Below, one piece after another: positions 1-9,298 of a stretch of DNA of 64,000 nucleotides (its first letter is position 1; each line of letters opens with the position of its first letter). Made by a program: the position numbers and the translations under genes. Location: contig NZ_JAFKCS010000014.1 in the NCBI RefSeq assembly GCF_017255015.1, forward strand, positions 1 through 64,000, given 5' to 3'. The DNA is from Bowmanella yangjiangensis (GTDB taxonomy: Bacteria; Pseudomonadota; Gammaproteobacteria; Enterobacterales; Alteromonadaceae). The notes under the pieces are model-generated. The model was not told the DNA's origin and did no database searches. It worked only from the letters and a program-made list of their open reading frames with translations.

Positions 1-203
1 GTCCACAGTTCTATTTCCGTACCACTGACGTAACTGGTTCAGTACAGTTGCCAGAAGGTGTAGAAATGGTAATGCCAGGCGACAACCTGAAGTTTGTTGT
101 AGACCTGATTTGCCCAATCGCGATGGACGAAGGCTTGCGCTTCGCTATCCGTGAAGGTGGCCGTACCGTAGGTGCAGGCGTAGTATCTAAGATCCTTGAG
201 TGA
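1..203 (+). CDS. tuf: Elongation factor Tu, 3' end (partial)
   Basis: The reading frame is open from base 3 and ends with TGA at 201-203, giving the last 66 residues of EF-Tu. The product is the GTPase that carries aminoacyl-tRNA to the ribosome. The visible part is beta-barrel domain 3, with [20 protein letters not shown] and the C-terminal [17 protein letters not shown], all typical of bacterial EF-Tu. The 5' part lies outside the window, so I cannot tell whether rpsL-rpsG-fusA precede it or which tuf copy this is. A strong terminator follows, so the gene does not read into rpsJ as it does in many relatives. Confidence 0.97.
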   Translation, partial: PQFYFRTTDVTGSVQLPEGVEMVMPGDNLKFVVDLICPIAMDEGLRFAIREGGRTVGAGVVSKILE

Positions 204-224
204 TTTTAATTGCTTAAGTGATTG

Positions 225-252
225 AAAAGGCTCCCTAGGGAGCCTTTTTTAT
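225..252 (+). terminator. Rho-independent terminator after tuf
   Basis: The inverted repeat AAGGCTCCC-TA-GGGAGCCTT is followed by six T residues and lies 22 bases after the tuf stop codon. It closes the tuf transcription unit. Bases 253-369 hold no gene and probably the promoter of the following oxygenase gene. Confidence 0.92.
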
Positions 253-369
253 TGCCCAACATCCAGACATTGATAGGTCGCCAACATTAGAGATAGTTAA
301 CATTGACAGTGGAGCTTGACGCAGTGATACGTTACCCTCGACTCGAGAGTTGTATCGGATAATATTGTT

Positions 370-969
370 ATGAAAATTGAGCTTTGGTTTCCCACTGCTA
401 TTTATCATCATGATGCCAGCGAGAGTGAGATTGCCGGAGTAAGAGCCGAACTGCAATCAGTGGTCCAACAGGAACTGGATGAAATTCTGACTCGCAGTGA
501 TGCCAACAGTCGTTCTTATATTCAGTCACGCTTGTCGGCGCATCGACAGATTATTCAAAAGTATGACCTAACAGCGTTTCATGACTTCCTCATTCGTCAC
601 GCTGGCGCCTTTCTGAGTAAACTCTATCCTGATGCTCAGGGTATAGAGGTAAGAGAGAGTTGGTTTAACTTCTACGCACCCGGAGATAGCCAGGAGGTGC
701 ATAACCATCTGCATGCTATCCATCCCTCATTCCTGAGCGGTGTGTTTTATTTATCGGCTCCTGTGGGGTGCGGGGATATCAAGTTTTATCATCCGAATAT
801 GCAGACGGCGATACCAAACCCACAGGGGAGCATTGAAAACTATGAAACCTGTTATGCCCCGGTAGAAAATAGACTAATGCTGTTTCGCTCACATGTGCCC
901 CATGCTGTGATGCCTAATCGCAGTGATGCAATGCGGGTTTCCGTCAGCTTTAATATATACGTCATATGA
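370..969 (+). CDS. Putative 2-oxoglutarate/Fe(II) oxygenase (TIGR02466-like)
   Basis: A 199-residue protein resembling the TIGR02466 / 2OG-FeII_Oxy_5 family, whose members are predicted Fe(II)- and 2-oxoglutarate-dependent dioxygenases of mostly unknown substrate. The family signature is visible: the start IELWFPTAIY, then VHNHLHAIHPSFLSGVFYL (about residues 110-128), which carries the H-x-H metal ligands (H111, H113), and near the end FRSHVPHAVMPN and R189, which would supply the distal His and the 2-oxoglutarate-binding Arg. Full length for the family, cytoplasmic, no signal peptide. It stands alone between the tuf terminator and the next gene, so the context gives no substrate. The family call is firm; the reaction is inferred. 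Confidence 0.85.
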   Translation: MKIELWFPTAIYHHDASESEIAGVRAELQSVVQQELDEILTRSDANSRSYIQSRLSAHRQIIQKYDLTAFHDFLIRHAGAFLSKLYPDAQGIEVRESWFNFYAPGDSQEVHNHLHAIHPSFLSGVFYLSAPVGCGDIKFYHPNMQTAIPNPQGSIENYETCYAPVENRLMLFRSHVPHAVMPNRSDAMRVSVSFNIYVI

Positions 970-1047
970 CCTGTTGACGCCCCTTTAGCCGCCACGGAAA
1001 CGTCACAATCCCTTGTTATGCTCCTAAGGTTACCCAAGGAGCAGCAG

Positions 1048-2130
1048 ATGAAACTAGACTCCATTAAGTATCGACTATTACTGATTATTCTTGTCTGCTT
1101 GTTTGGTATGGCTCTGTTGGTTGGGACCCAACTATACTCCACAGATCGCCTCATCGACCTCAGTCAGCAGCGTATGCAATTGGTGTTGTTGCACAATCAG
1201 CTGTTGCAATTACGCCGACATGAGAAAGACTTTCTGTTACGAGCCGATCTGCGCTATGTGGAAATGTTAAACGAACAAGCGGCAGCGCTGATCACCAATC
1301 TGAACCAACTCGCAAGACACTTAGAGAGACTCGAGATTATCCCTGCATCGTTGAATGAACTAAGCAGTGCCGTCAGCGCTTATCAGGATAAGTTTGCCCA
1401 ATTAGTAACCTTACAGTCACGTATAGGTTTTGACGAAACGAAAGGGCAGCAGGGGCAGTTTCGTGAAGCCGTACATGCTTTAGAAACCCAATTGCGGCAA
1501 AGTGGGCAAGCCGAGTGGCAAGTGCTGCTTTTACAAATTCGCCGCAGTGAAAAAGACTTTATGCTGCGTAAGCGCCTGGAGTATGTCGAGCGCCAACACC
1601 AGCTTCTTTTACAATTCCAGTCGGCGATTGATGATGCTCCGCAAAAGGACGTATTACAAGGCCTGTTATCTGGTTATCAGGCTGGGTTTGAACAACTGGT
1701 GCATTCCTACCAACAAATCGGCTTGAGGCAGGATGACGGTTTAAAAGGTGAGTTTCGTAGTATTGCGCAGGATATGGAAATGCGTCTGCACCAATTGGAT
1801 GAGGTGTTGAAACCACTGCTTAATGCAGAGCAACAGCGAGTGGAACGCACGGGGCTGCTTATTATGTTGTTCACACTGGCAACGCTGATGTTGGTACTAA
1901 TACAAAGCCTGGTGACATTTCAGCGAGCCTTCTCCGCCTTTATCCAGTTTTTCTATCGCTGTAAACGTCAATACCAGCGTCTGGATGAGCGTAAGTTGGG
2001 TTTTGCCGAGTTTCGTTCGCTGGCTGCCGTCGCCAATGAGATGGTGGAAGCCAGGCTGGCAGTTGAGCAGGAACTCAAGGCCGCGAAAAGGGAGTTGGCG
2101 AAGTTAAATCCCAATTCTGATAATCAATAA
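1048..2130 (+). CDS. Membrane sensor with HBM-type periplasmic domain and no output domain
   Basis: A 360-residue protein with TM1 at about residues 9-29, a long helical periplasmic region (about 35-270), TM2 at about 275-297 and a short cytoplasmic coiled coil. The periplasmic part has two copies of a motif: LLQLRRHEKDFLLR near residue 53 and LLQIRRSEKDFMLR near residue 158. This is the pattern of the helical bimodular (HBM) ligand-binding domain of chemoreceptors and sensor kinases. No methyl-accepting, kinase or GGDEF domain follows, and the protein ends about 65 residues after TM2. I chose the ATG at 1048 because AAGGAG lies 7 bases upstream; an in-frame ATG at 1018 has no such site. The ligand is unknown. 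It converges on murI with 4 bases between stop codons. Confidence 0.78.
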   Translation: MKLDSIKYRLLLIILVCLFGMALLVGTQLYSTDRLIDLSQQRMQLVLLHNQLLQLRRHEKDFLLRADLRYVEMLNEQAAALITNLNQLARHLERLEIIPASLNELSSAVSAYQDKFAQLVTLQSRIGFDETKGQQGQFREAVHALETQLRQSGQAEWQVLLLQIRRSEKDFMLRKRLEYVERQHQLLLQFQSAIDDAPQKDVLQGLLSGYQAGFEQLVHSYQQIGLRQDDGLKGEFRSIAQDMEMRLHQLDEVLKPLLNAEQQRVERTGLLIMLFTLATLMLVLIQSLVTFQRAFSAFIQFFYRCKRQYQRLDERKLGFAEFRSLAAVANEMVEARLAVEQELKAAKRELAKLNPNSDNQ

Positions 2131-2134
2131 AATA

Positions 2135-2941
2135 TCATGCCGGAAGTGATTGGACGCGCAGTGATGTTCCCCACAGTTGCTGAATTATTTGTTGGTTGAT
2201 AAGTTCGGGAGCACTTGAATAAAAACCTATTACTTCCGTGTTATTCCCCCTTGCCAGCAAACCCTGTTGACTAAGACGCAGACCTAGTTGTTTGGCAACT
2301 GCAGGCGCCGGGTCAATAATGCGCATCTCATTTTTTACCAGTTCGTTGAACAGGGGAAGCAGGAAAGGATAGTGGGTGCAGCCGAGGATTAATGTGTCAA
2401 CGCCCATCTGAGTTAGATGTTCCAATATGGGGGAAGCCAATGCTCTTACATGAGGACCGCATATATCACCTCTCTCAACACATTCCACAAAGCCAGGGCA
2501 GGGTACGCAGATTACCTCACATTGCTGCGCCCAGGATTGCTGCAGTGTCATGAGTCTCTTGCTATTCAGCGTTGCCTTAGTGGCTAAAAGTCCAATTCGT
2601 CGGCTATGGCTGGATGCTGCTGCCGGCTTAATCGCGGGCTCAATGCCAATGATCGGCAAATTTGAGTTTGCTCGCAGGTGCTCAATGCAGATTGCCGTGG
2701 CAGAGTTGCAGGCTACCACTACTGCTTTACACTGTTGTTCCTCGAGAAAAGCGACTATCTGTTCGCAGCGCCAAGTGATGAAATCTGCTGTTTTAGTTCC
2801 ATAGGGGGCGTGGGCCGAGTCTGCCACATAGATAAGTCTTTCGTCTGGAAATTGGCGATAAATCTCGCGAAGTACACTGAGTCCGCCAAGTCCTGAATCA
2901 AATACACCAATAGGTTTTTGCGCATCGTAGTCGGATGACAT
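2135..2941 (-). CDS. murI: Glutamate racemase
   Basis: A 268-residue racemase that makes D-glutamate for peptidoglycan from L-glutamate. The N-terminal IGVFDSGLGG (residues 11-20), the first catalytic cysteine in VVACNSATA (C78) and the second in LILGCTHYPF (C188) with H190 are all in place, so the enzyme should be active. The ATG at 2941 fits the family's start; a longer TTG frame to 2983 adds a hydrophobic stretch and is not credible. There is no strong Shine-Dalgarno before the chosen start. It is transcribed away from the aldo/keto reductase gene. Confidence 0.95.
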   Translation of the reverse strand: MSSDYDAQKPIGVFDSGLGGLSVLREIYRQFPDERLIYVADSAHAPYGTKTADFITWRCEQIVAFLEEQQCKAVVVACNSATAICIEHLRANSNLPIIGIEPAIKPAAASSHSRRIGLLATKATLNSKRLMTLQQSWAQQCEVICVPCPGFVECVERGDICGPHVRALASPILEHLTQMGVDTLILGCTHYPFLLPLFNELVKNEMRIIDPAPAVAKQLGLRLSQQGLLARGNNTEVIGFYSSAPELINQQIIQQLWGTSLRVQSLPA

Positions 2942-3106
2942 AGGAATAACGGCTAAGGCGAGTGAAATAGCTAAAAGAAGCAAGTATGGTACCTGCTGTT
3001 GGTCGCTCTGTATATCGCCTGGCAGAAAGGTAATGCTGAAGCAAGGGTTGAGCTTGCCAGGCTCTGCCCCAATAAAACAAAATTACGCCGAATAAAGAGG
3101 TAAACC

Positions 3107-4159
3107 ATGCAATACAGCAGATTAGGCAGCAGCGATTTACAGGTATCAAGAGTGTGTCTGGGTACCATGACCTGGGGTAAGCAGAATGACCAGGCAGACG
3201 CTGACGCACAGTTGGAATATTCCCTTAATCAGGGGATTAACTTTATAGACACAGCTGAAATGTACGCGGTACCTCCGAGCGCCGACACCTACGGCAAGAC
3301 CGAAACAATACTGGGGAACTGGCTGGCAAAAAATGCCAGTAAACGCAAAGAGTTGATTGTTGCCAGTAAAATTGCCGGCCCCGGTATTTCTTATATTCGT
3401 GGCGGAGGGGATATTACCGCAGAGGCGGTGATTCAGTCGGTAGATGCCTCGTTACAACGACTGCAAACCGACTACATCGATCTTTACCAGTTGCACTGGC
3501 CGAACCGAACTACTCCGCATTTTGGTAAGCATTGGCCTGGCCAGGTAAGCTTTACCGATGTCGATACATTAAAACACAGTAATCAGATGCTGGAAATCTT
3601 ACAGGCGCTGGATACTTGCGTGAAGGCCGGCAAAATCCGTTATTGTGGTTTGTCTGACGATACCACTTGGGGAATTGCAGAATATTTGCGTTTGAGTGAG
3701 AAATACAGTCTGCCTCGTATGGTATCGATTCAAAATGAATTTAATTTACTGCATACCAAGGACTGGCCTTATCTGGTGGAACAATGTGTGCACTCTGATG
3801 TTGCCTATCTTCCCTGGTCTCCTTTGGCAGGTGGTATGCTAAGTGGTAAGTATCTAAATGGTCAGAGACCTGAAGGTAGCCGCTGGACACTGACTCAGCG
3901 CAATGGTTTATTCCGGGACACGCCAATGTCTCAGGCGGCTGTGAAGGAATATGTCGATTTAGCGGCGTCACTGTCTATGACCCCATGCCAGCTCGCTTTG
4001 GCTTGGGTCAACCAGGTTGATGGGGTGACTTCAACCATTATAGGCGCAACCAGTATGGTACAGCTAAAAGAGGATATCGGGGCTTTTGAGCATAGATTAA
4101 GTGATACCCAGTTAGCTGCAATAGCCGCTGTTCATCAGCGCTTTCCCGTGGCCTTCTAA
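3107..4159 (+). CDS. tas: Aldo/keto reductase, Tas-like
   Basis: A 350-residue NADPH-dependent aldo/keto reductase, closest in pattern to E. coli Tas (similar start MQY.R...SSL.VS, LGTMT.G.QN, AEMY.VPP, ETILGNWLAK). The catalytic tetrad is D48, Y53, K88 and H130. The C-terminal cofactor segment TIIGATSMVQLKEDI is intact. AAAGAGG lies just before the ATG. The physiological substrate is unknown; E. coli Tas was named for suppressing a tyrosine auxotrophy. It shares a bidirectional terminator with the convergent gene downstream. Confidence 0.88.
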   Translation: MQYSRLGSSDLQVSRVCLGTMTWGKQNDQADADAQLEYSLNQGINFIDTAEMYAVPPSADTYGKTETILGNWLAKNASKRKELIVASKIAGPGISYIRGGGDITAEAVIQSVDASLQRLQTDYIDLYQLHWPNRTTPHFGKHWPGQVSFTDVDTLKHSNQMLEILQALDTCVKAGKIRYCGLSDDTTWGIAEYLRLSEKYSLPRMVSIQNEFNLLHTKDWPYLVEQCVHSDVAYLPWSPLAGGMLSGKYLNGQRPEGSRWTLTQRNGLFRDTPMSQAAVKEYVDLAASLSMTPCQLALAWVNQVDGVTSTIIGATSMVQLKEDIGAFEHRLSDTQLAAIAAVHQRFPVAF

Positions 4160-4171
4160 TCATAGTTTGAA

Positions 4172-4201
4172 CAAAAAAGCCCCTTAATCGGGGCTTTTTA
4201 A
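4172..4201. terminator. Bidirectional terminator
   Basis: AAAAAGCCCC-TTAAT-CGGGGCTTTTT forms a stem with A tract on one side and T tract on the other. It can end both the aldo/keto reductase transcript (+) and the convergent coiled-coil gene (-). Confidence 0.9.
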
Positions 4202-4205
4202 ATAC

Positions 4206-4973
4206 TTACTCGCCGGTGTTTGAGGCCGGTGCGGATGTAGATGCGGTCGGTGCCTGGATGATGTTTTCCAGCTGGGTGATACGCAACCCCAGATCCTGGA
4301 TATTCTGTAGGCTGTCACGCAGTTTACCCTTAAGCTCATCCAACTGACTGTTTAGCTGCGGCTGCGCGGAGCTGATCTTCATCAAACTGGTATGCAGGGT
4401 ATCCTGGCCATTTTGTAGCTTGGTAAACTGCTCTTCAATGGCACTGACCCGAGTCGTACTCATGGAGATGTCAGTTTCCAACAAGCGAGCTTTTTCAGCT
4501 ACGGATTGTTGCTGTTTCTGCAGATTACCCAAAGAGGTAGACAGCTCTTTAATTTCCGACTGGTTTTTGCGCCAGGCTGAGGCCCACAGCTTATCCATCT
4601 GCTCCCAAAGCTCGTCGGTTTTCTCTGTGACCGCCTTGAGCTTGGCTTGCAACGCCACGGTGGACTCGCCCATCTCCTCACCGGTTGCCGACAGTTTACC
4701 CTCGAGATCCTCGATACGATTTTTGGCCGCTTGCAGATTCTGTTTTTCCAGCTCCAGTTGCTGGTAAAGCCAGCCATTTGCCCCAAGACCACCCAGGGCC
4801 AGCAGCATAACGAAAAAGACCAAACCCTTGCCTGCCCCGCCTTTAGGTGCAGCAGTAGTGGGTTCTTCAACGGCAGCTTTGTCTGTCTTTGGTTGCTTGC
4901 TGCGTTTATTCAGATAGGCGTCTCTATCTTCCGGTTCCAGCTGGATGCTGGGCATATCATCTGTCTTGGACAT
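4206..4973 (-). CDS. Inner-membrane coiled-coil protein of unknown function
   Basis: A 255-residue protein with a charged, Pro/Lys-rich cytoplasmic head (1-48), one membrane segment (about 50-69, LVFFVMLLALGGLGANGW) and a heptad-rich coiled coil (about 70-235) that would lie in the periplasm. A low-complexity Ala/Ser/Thr/Pro tail ends it. I do not recognise a named family. The architecture resembles HemX-like and other type II membrane scaffold proteins, but that is only shape. The start is ATG 4973, preceded by AGAGGGG; the TTG at 4994 is less likely. It stands alone, downstream of fusA2 with a terminator between. Confidence 0.75.
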   Translation of the reverse strand: MSKTDDMPSIQLEPEDRDAYLNKRSKQPKTDKAAVEEPTTAAPKGGAGKGLVFFVMLLALGGLGANGWLYQQLELEKQNLQAAKNRIEDLEGKLSATGEEMGESTVALQAKLKAVTEKTDELWEQMDKLWASAWRKNQSEIKELSTSLGNLQKQQQSVAEKARLLETDISMSTTRVSAIEEQFTKLQNGQDTLHTSLMKISSAQPQLNSQLDELKGKLRDSLQNIQDLGLRITQLENIIQAPTASTSAPASNTGE

Positions 4974-5159
4974 GGGTCCCCTCTGAAGCGCCAATAGAAA
5001 TCGTTGAGCCTATCATACCAATTTTGTTTGGCCACGCAGTACTTCCATACCCTGTTGAACAAACAACTTAACCCGACTGGTTGAAAAATACTCAAGGATG
5101 CTTTGCTTTCGGATGCAAACAAGGATATGCGGGGCAGTGATGGAATTAATTTCAGACAT

Positions 5160-5192
5160 AAAAAAGCCGACCATAAGGTCGGCTTTTCTTTA
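5160..5192 (-). terminator. Terminator of fusA2
   Basis: Read on the minus strand, AAAGCCGACC-TTAT-GGTCGGCTTTTTTAT forms a stable hairpin with a T tract, 14 bases after the fusA2 stop. Confidence 0.9.
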
Positions 5193-5205
5193 GGCTTTGA
5201 AGCTA

Positions 5206-7299
5206 TTACTTCTTAGCAGCAGCTTTACGCGCTTTCGCTTCTTCGATGACTTTCTCAGACACGTTGGCCGGGCAAGGCAGGTAGTGTGAGAATTCCATAG
5301 AGAACTGACCACGACCAGAGGTCATAGTGCGCAGTGAACCGATGTAGCCAAACATTTCAGACAGAGGTACATCTGCCTTGATGCGCACGCCAGTTACACC
5401 AGCTTCCTGATCTTTGATCATGCCACGACGACGGTTCAGGTCACCGATAACGTCACCTACGTGATCTTCAGGAGTGAACACGTCAACCTTCATGATCGGC
5501 TCCAGCAGCTGTGGTGCAGCTTTTGGAATAGACTGACGGAAGGCGCCTTTAGCGGCAATTTCGAACGCGATGGCTGATGAGTCAACCGCGTGGAATGAAC
5601 CGTCAAACAGCTCTACTTCCAGATCCAGAACCGGGTAACCAGCCAGGGTACCTTCGTCCAGCATGCTCTTGAAGCCTTTATCGATGGCAGGCCAGAATTC
5701 CTTAGGAACGTTACCACCTACAACAGTAGAGCTGAACTTGTAGCCTGTACCTGGCTCACCAGGACGGATGCGGTAATCAATCTTACCGAACTGACCGGAA
5801 CCACCAGACTGCTTCTTGTGGGTGTATGAATCTTCAACTGGCTTAGTGATAGTTTCACGGTAAGCAACCTGAGGTTTACCTACAACCAGTTCAACACCGA
5901 AAGTACGCTTCAGGATGTCTACTTTGATATCCAGGTGCAGCTCACCCATACCTTTCAGGATGGTTTCGCCAGAGTCTTCGTCGGTTTCAACGATGAAAGT
6001 TGGGTCTTCCGCGATCATCTTAGACAATGCGTTACCCAGCTTCTCTGAAGCACCTTTGTCTTTTGGTGCAACGGCAATAGAGATTACCGGCTCAGGGAAG
6101 ATCATAGGTTCCAGAGTACAAGGGTGATTAGGATCACACAGAGTGTGACCAGTCTTCACGTTCTTCATACCTACGAACGCCAGAATGTCACCGGCTTGGC
6201 AACCAGTCAGCTCGTTACGGTCGTTAGCGTGCATCTCTACCATACGGCCGATACGCTCGGTTTTACCGGTAGCAGAGTTCAGGATGGTATCACCCTTGTT
6301 CAGCTTACCAGAGTAAACACGGATAAAGGTCAGGGCACCGAAACGGTCATCCATGATCTTAAATGCCAGAGCGCGGAAAGGCTCATCAACAGAAACAGTA
6401 GCCACTTCACCAGTAGGCTCGCCGGTTTCTTCGTTGGTCAGATCCTGAGGCTGAACTTCTGTTGGGCTTGGCAGGTAATCAATAACGCCGTCCAATACCA
6501 GCTGCATACCTTTGTTCTTAAAGGCTGAACCACAGAAGGTGGGGAAGAAAGACAGATTGATAGTACCTTTACGGATACAACGCTTCAGGTCTTCAATTGA
6601 TGGGATTTCACCATCCATGTAGGCCATCATCAGATCATCGTCTTGCTCAACGGCAGTCTCGACCAGTTGCTCATGGTACTCATTTACCAGATCAACCATG
6701 TCTTCAGGGATTTCTCTAACTTCGAAATTCTCTGGCAGTCCGCTATCGTCCCAAACAAGCGCTTGTTTGTTCAATACGTCAACCACGCCAACGAACTCGT
6801 CTTCACGGCCGATAGGCAGGGTCATCACCAGTGGGTTTGCGCCCAGTACGTTTTTGATTTGCTTAACAACGCGGTAGAAGTCTGCACCCATACGGTCAAG
6901 CTTGTTGACGAAGATCAGACGAGCAACTTCAGAATCGTTAGCATAGCGCCAGTTGGTTTCTGACTGAGGTTCAACACCGCCAGAACCACAGAATACACCG
7001 ATACCACCGTCCAGAACTTTCAGTGAACGGTATACTTCAACCGTAAAGTCAACGTGTCCGGGAGTGTCGATAACGTTAAAACGGTGGCCTTTCCAGAAGC
7101 AGGTTGTTGCTGCTGATTGGATAGTAATACCGCGCTCGGCTTCCTGCTCCATGAAGTCCATGGTGGATTCACCATCGTGCACTTCACCCAGTCTGTGGAT
7201 CTTACCAGTGAGCTTCAGGATGCGTTCTGTAGTGGTAGTTTTACCCGCGTCAACGTGGGCGAAAATACCAATATTTCTGTAGAGGGATAAATCTGCCAT
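5206..7299 (-). CDS. fusA2: Elongation factor G, second-copy type (EF-G2)
   Basis: A 697-residue translational GTPase of the EF-G family, which drives translocation and/or ribosome recycling. It has the G1 loop AHVDAGKTT (residues 14-22), the effector region [14 protein letters not shown] and NKLD, followed by domains II-V. It starts [13 protein letters not shown] and has [14 protein letters not shown], as in the EF-G that Vibrio and Shewanella carry in addition to the str-operon copy (which starts near MAR..PIERYRNIGI). I therefore call it fusA2. The ATG at 7299 follows AAGGAAAC; the longer frame upstream is not homologous to the family. It forms its own transcription unit with a promoter at 7341 and a terminator. 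Whether it specialises in recycling or replaces EF-G1 cannot be told from sequence. Confidence 0.93.
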   Translation of the reverse strand: MADLSLYRNIGIFAHVDAGKTTTTERILKLTGKIHRLGEVHDGESTMDFMEQEAERGITIQSAATTCFWKGHRFNVIDTPGHVDFTVEVYRSLKVLDGGIGVFCGSGGVEPQSETNWRYANDSEVARLIFVNKLDRMGADFYRVVKQIKNVLGANPLVMTLPIGREDEFVGVVDVLNKQALVWDDSGLPENFEVREIPEDMVDLVNEYHEQLVETAVEQDDDLMMAYMDGEIPSIEDLKRCIRKGTINLSFFPTFCGSAFKNKGMQLVLDGVIDYLPSPTEVQPQDLTNEETGEPTGEVATVSVDEPFRALAFKIMDDRFGALTFIRVYSGKLNKGDTILNSATGKTERIGRMVEMHANDRNELTGCQAGDILAFVGMKNVKTGHTLCDPNHPCTLEPMIFPEPVISIAVAPKDKGASEKLGNALSKMIAEDPTFIVETDEDSGETILKGMGELHLDIKVDILKRTFGVELVVGKPQVAYRETITKPVEDSYTHKKQSGGSGQFGKIDYRIRPGEPGTGYKFSSTVVGGNVPKEFWPAIDKGFKSMLDEGTLAGYPVLDLEVELFDGSFHAVDSSAIAFEIAAKGAFRQSIPKAAPQLLEPIMKVDVFTPEDHVGDVIGDLNRRRGMIKDQEAGVTGVRIKADVPLSEMFGYIGSLRTMTSGRGQFSMEFSHYLPCPANVSEKVIEEAKARKAAAKK

Positions 7300-7340
7300 G
7301 GTTTCCTTCACAAAGTTTAAGGGAAAAAAAATCGCGCGCA

Positions 7341-7346
7341 AGTATA
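7341..7346 (-). promoter_or_regulatory. -10 element of the fusA2 promoter with GC-rich discriminator
   Basis: On the minus strand TATACT is followed directly by TGCGCGCG, then a T-rich leader to the fusA2 start 41 bases away. A GC-rich discriminator is typical of ppGpp-repressed translation genes. The -35 region is poor (T-rich, no good TTGACA), so the call rests on the -10 box and its position. Confidence 0.5.
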
Positions 7347-7571
7347 CAGGAAAACACAGTTAAAAACCCGTTTTCTGCTAAATATTTGTGCAAAAGTTCT
7401 TACAGCCGTCAGTAAGGGCAGACAAAACCCATGGTTGCCCCTTTATTCACGGTGTAACGGCTCACCGAATAACCTGTACAGTTTAACCTAAGTTTATTGA
7501 TCCTGATTAACACCTGCCATCGAAATTCTGCGTAGTATGCCAGTATCCCTTATTCTTCGCGGAGTTATTTT

Positions 7572-8909
7572 ATGTCCACCACCAAGGGCAAACCGGAATT
7601 ACTAAGTCCGGCCGGTAGCCTAAAGAACATGCGCTATGCCTTGGCTTATGGAGCCGATGCCGTTTATGCCGGCCAGCCTCGCTATTCACTGAGGGTTAGG
7701 AATAACGAGTTCAATCATGCCAGGTTGGCTGAAGCTATAGATGAAGTACACGCGCAAGGAAAGAAGCTTTATGTCGTGAATAACATAGCGCCACATAATA
7801 GTAAGCTTAAAACCTTTCTACAGGATTTGCGCCCGGTGGTGGAGATGAATCCGGATGCCCTGATCATGTCAGATCCTGGCTTAATAATGTTAGCCAGAGA
7901 TGCGTTTCCCAATCTGGATATCCATCTATCGGTACAAGCTAACGCCGTGAACTGGGCGACTGTGCGCTTTTGGCAGCAGGAAGGTATTAAGCGGGTAATA
8001 TTATCCAGGGAGTTGGCGTTGGAAGAGATCGAGGAGATCCGTCAGCGCTGCCCGGATATTGAACTTGAAGTCTTTGTGCACGGGGCATTGTGCATGGCCT
8101 ATTCAGGCCGCTGTTTACTATCCGGTTATATGAACAAGCGCGACCCTAACCAAGGAACCTGTACTAACGCTTGCCGATGGCAATATCAGGTGCATGGTAT
8201 GCAAGGGAGTCAATGTGGAGGGGCTCAAGAACAAGAGACTGCTAAGCCGCAAGCGTTTTTGCAAGAGGCTTTGCGTCCCGATGAGTTGATGCCGGTATTT
8301 GAAGATGAGCACGGCACTTACATTATGAACTCCAAAGATCTCAGAGCCGTGCAACATGTACAGCGGCTCATCGAGATAGGGGTTGACTCTCTAAAAATCG
8401 AGGGAAGAACCAAGTCGTTCTACTATTGTGCCCGCACCGCTCAGGCTTATCGGCGAGCGATTGATGATGCCGTATCGGGCAAGCCTTTTAACGTACAGTT
8501 ACTAGCAGAGTTAGAGAAGCTTGCCAACCGAGGTTATACCGAAGGATTTTTACGTCGGCATACTCATGATGAGTATCAGAACTACGAGGATGGCAGTTCT
8601 GTCAGTGACAGTCAGCAACTGGTTGGTGAGGTGTTAGAGCAACGTGCTGACGGTAGCTTGCTGGTGGAGGTCAAAAATAAGTTTATGCAGGGGTGTAGCC
8701 TCGAGCTAATGACGCCAGGCGGGAACTATGATTTTACCTTGACACAAATGCATACCGAGTCTGGGTTGCCCATGCAAGTAGCGCCGGGCGCGGGCTATAA
8801 AGTGTGGGTCAAGGGACCTGATAACGTCAGAGCTGACATGGGTATCCTGATGCGCAACCTACCACTGCAAAGTACCACCAGACAACCTTTCTATCAGGTC
8901 GGGAGTTAA
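7572..8909 (+). CDS. trhP: tRNA U34 hydroxylation protein TrhP (peptidase U32 family)
   Basis: A 445-residue U32-family protein very close to E. coli YegQ/TrhP, which acts in prephenate-dependent formation of 5-hydroxyuridine at tRNA position 34. Hallmarks are KPELLSPAGSLKNMRYALAY, YAGQPRYSLRVRNNEFNHA, the U32 signature FVHGALCMAYSGRCLLSGY (about residues 169-187) with the cysteine cluster continuing to CTNACRWQY, and KIEGRTKSFYY. These cysteines are thought to hold an iron-sulfur cluster. The family was once annotated as collagenase-like protease, which is misleading here. AGTTATTTT precedes the ATG, with GGAG a little further up. It is followed after 4 bases by the ferredoxin gene yfhL, so the two should be co-translated. 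Confidence 0.94.
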   Translation: MSTTKGKPELLSPAGSLKNMRYALAYGADAVYAGQPRYSLRVRNNEFNHARLAEAIDEVHAQGKKLYVVNNIAPHNSKLKTFLQDLRPVVEMNPDALIMSDPGLIMLARDAFPNLDIHLSVQANAVNWATVRFWQQEGIKRVILSRELALEEIEEIRQRCPDIELEVFVHGALCMAYSGRCLLSGYMNKRDPNQGTCTNACRWQYQVHGMQGSQCGGAQEQETAKPQAFLQEALRPDELMPVFEDEHGTYIMNSKDLRAVQHVQRLIEIGVDSLKIEGRTKSFYYCARTAQAYRRAIDDAVSGKPFNVQLLAELEKLANRGYTEGFLRRHTHDEYQNYEDGSSVSDSQQLVGEVLEQRADGSLLVEVKNKFMQGCSLELMTPGGNYDFTLTQMHTESGLPMQVAPGAGYKVWVKGPDNVRADMGILMRNLPLQSTTRQPFYQVGS

Positions 8910-8913
8910 GCTT

Positions 8914-9159
8914 ATGGCACTTTATATTACTGAAGAATGTATCAACTGTGATGTCTGCCCTATGGAATGCCCCAACGAGGCAATTAGCATGGGAGCAGAG
9001 ATCTATGTAATAGACACTAATAAGTGTACTGAGTGTGTGGGGCATTATGATGAGCCACAATGCGTGGCCTGCTGTCCTGTTGATTGCATCGAGCCCGACC
9101 CCGCGCACCCGGAAAGCCAGGAACAACTGCATGATAAGTTCTTGTCTATGTATGGATAG
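8914..9159 (+). CDS. yfhL: YfhL-type 2[4Fe-4S] ferredoxin
   Basis: An 81-residue ferredoxin with C9, C12, C15, C19 and C38, C41, C50, C54. The long gap between C41 and C50 (CTECVGHYDEPQC) and the C-terminal tail mark it as Alvin-type, like E. coli YfhL. Such ferredoxins carry two low-potential [4Fe-4S] clusters. It starts 4 bases after trhP, with GGGAG overlapping the end of that gene, so it is the likely electron donor for TrhP. In E. coli the two genes are unlinked. Confidence 0.93.
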   Translation: MALYITEECINCDVCPMECPNEAISMGAEIYVIDTNKCTECVGHYDEPQCVACCPVDCIEPDPAHPESQEQLHDKFLSMYG

Positions 9160-9298
9160 CTTCGGGGAAAGCTCTTTGTAAACCTGTATCGCAAGGCTCT
9201 GTGGGCTTTCAATCAGTAGCATATTATGTAATAAGGGGCTCCTTATGTCGGTCTTCACTCTGTGGTGAATATGCCATGCCGTTAATAAGGATAGAATT

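Noticed and set aside
2942-2983. Longer TTG start for murI
   Set aside because: It adds a hydrophobic segment not found in the family; the ATG at 2941 gives the usual length.
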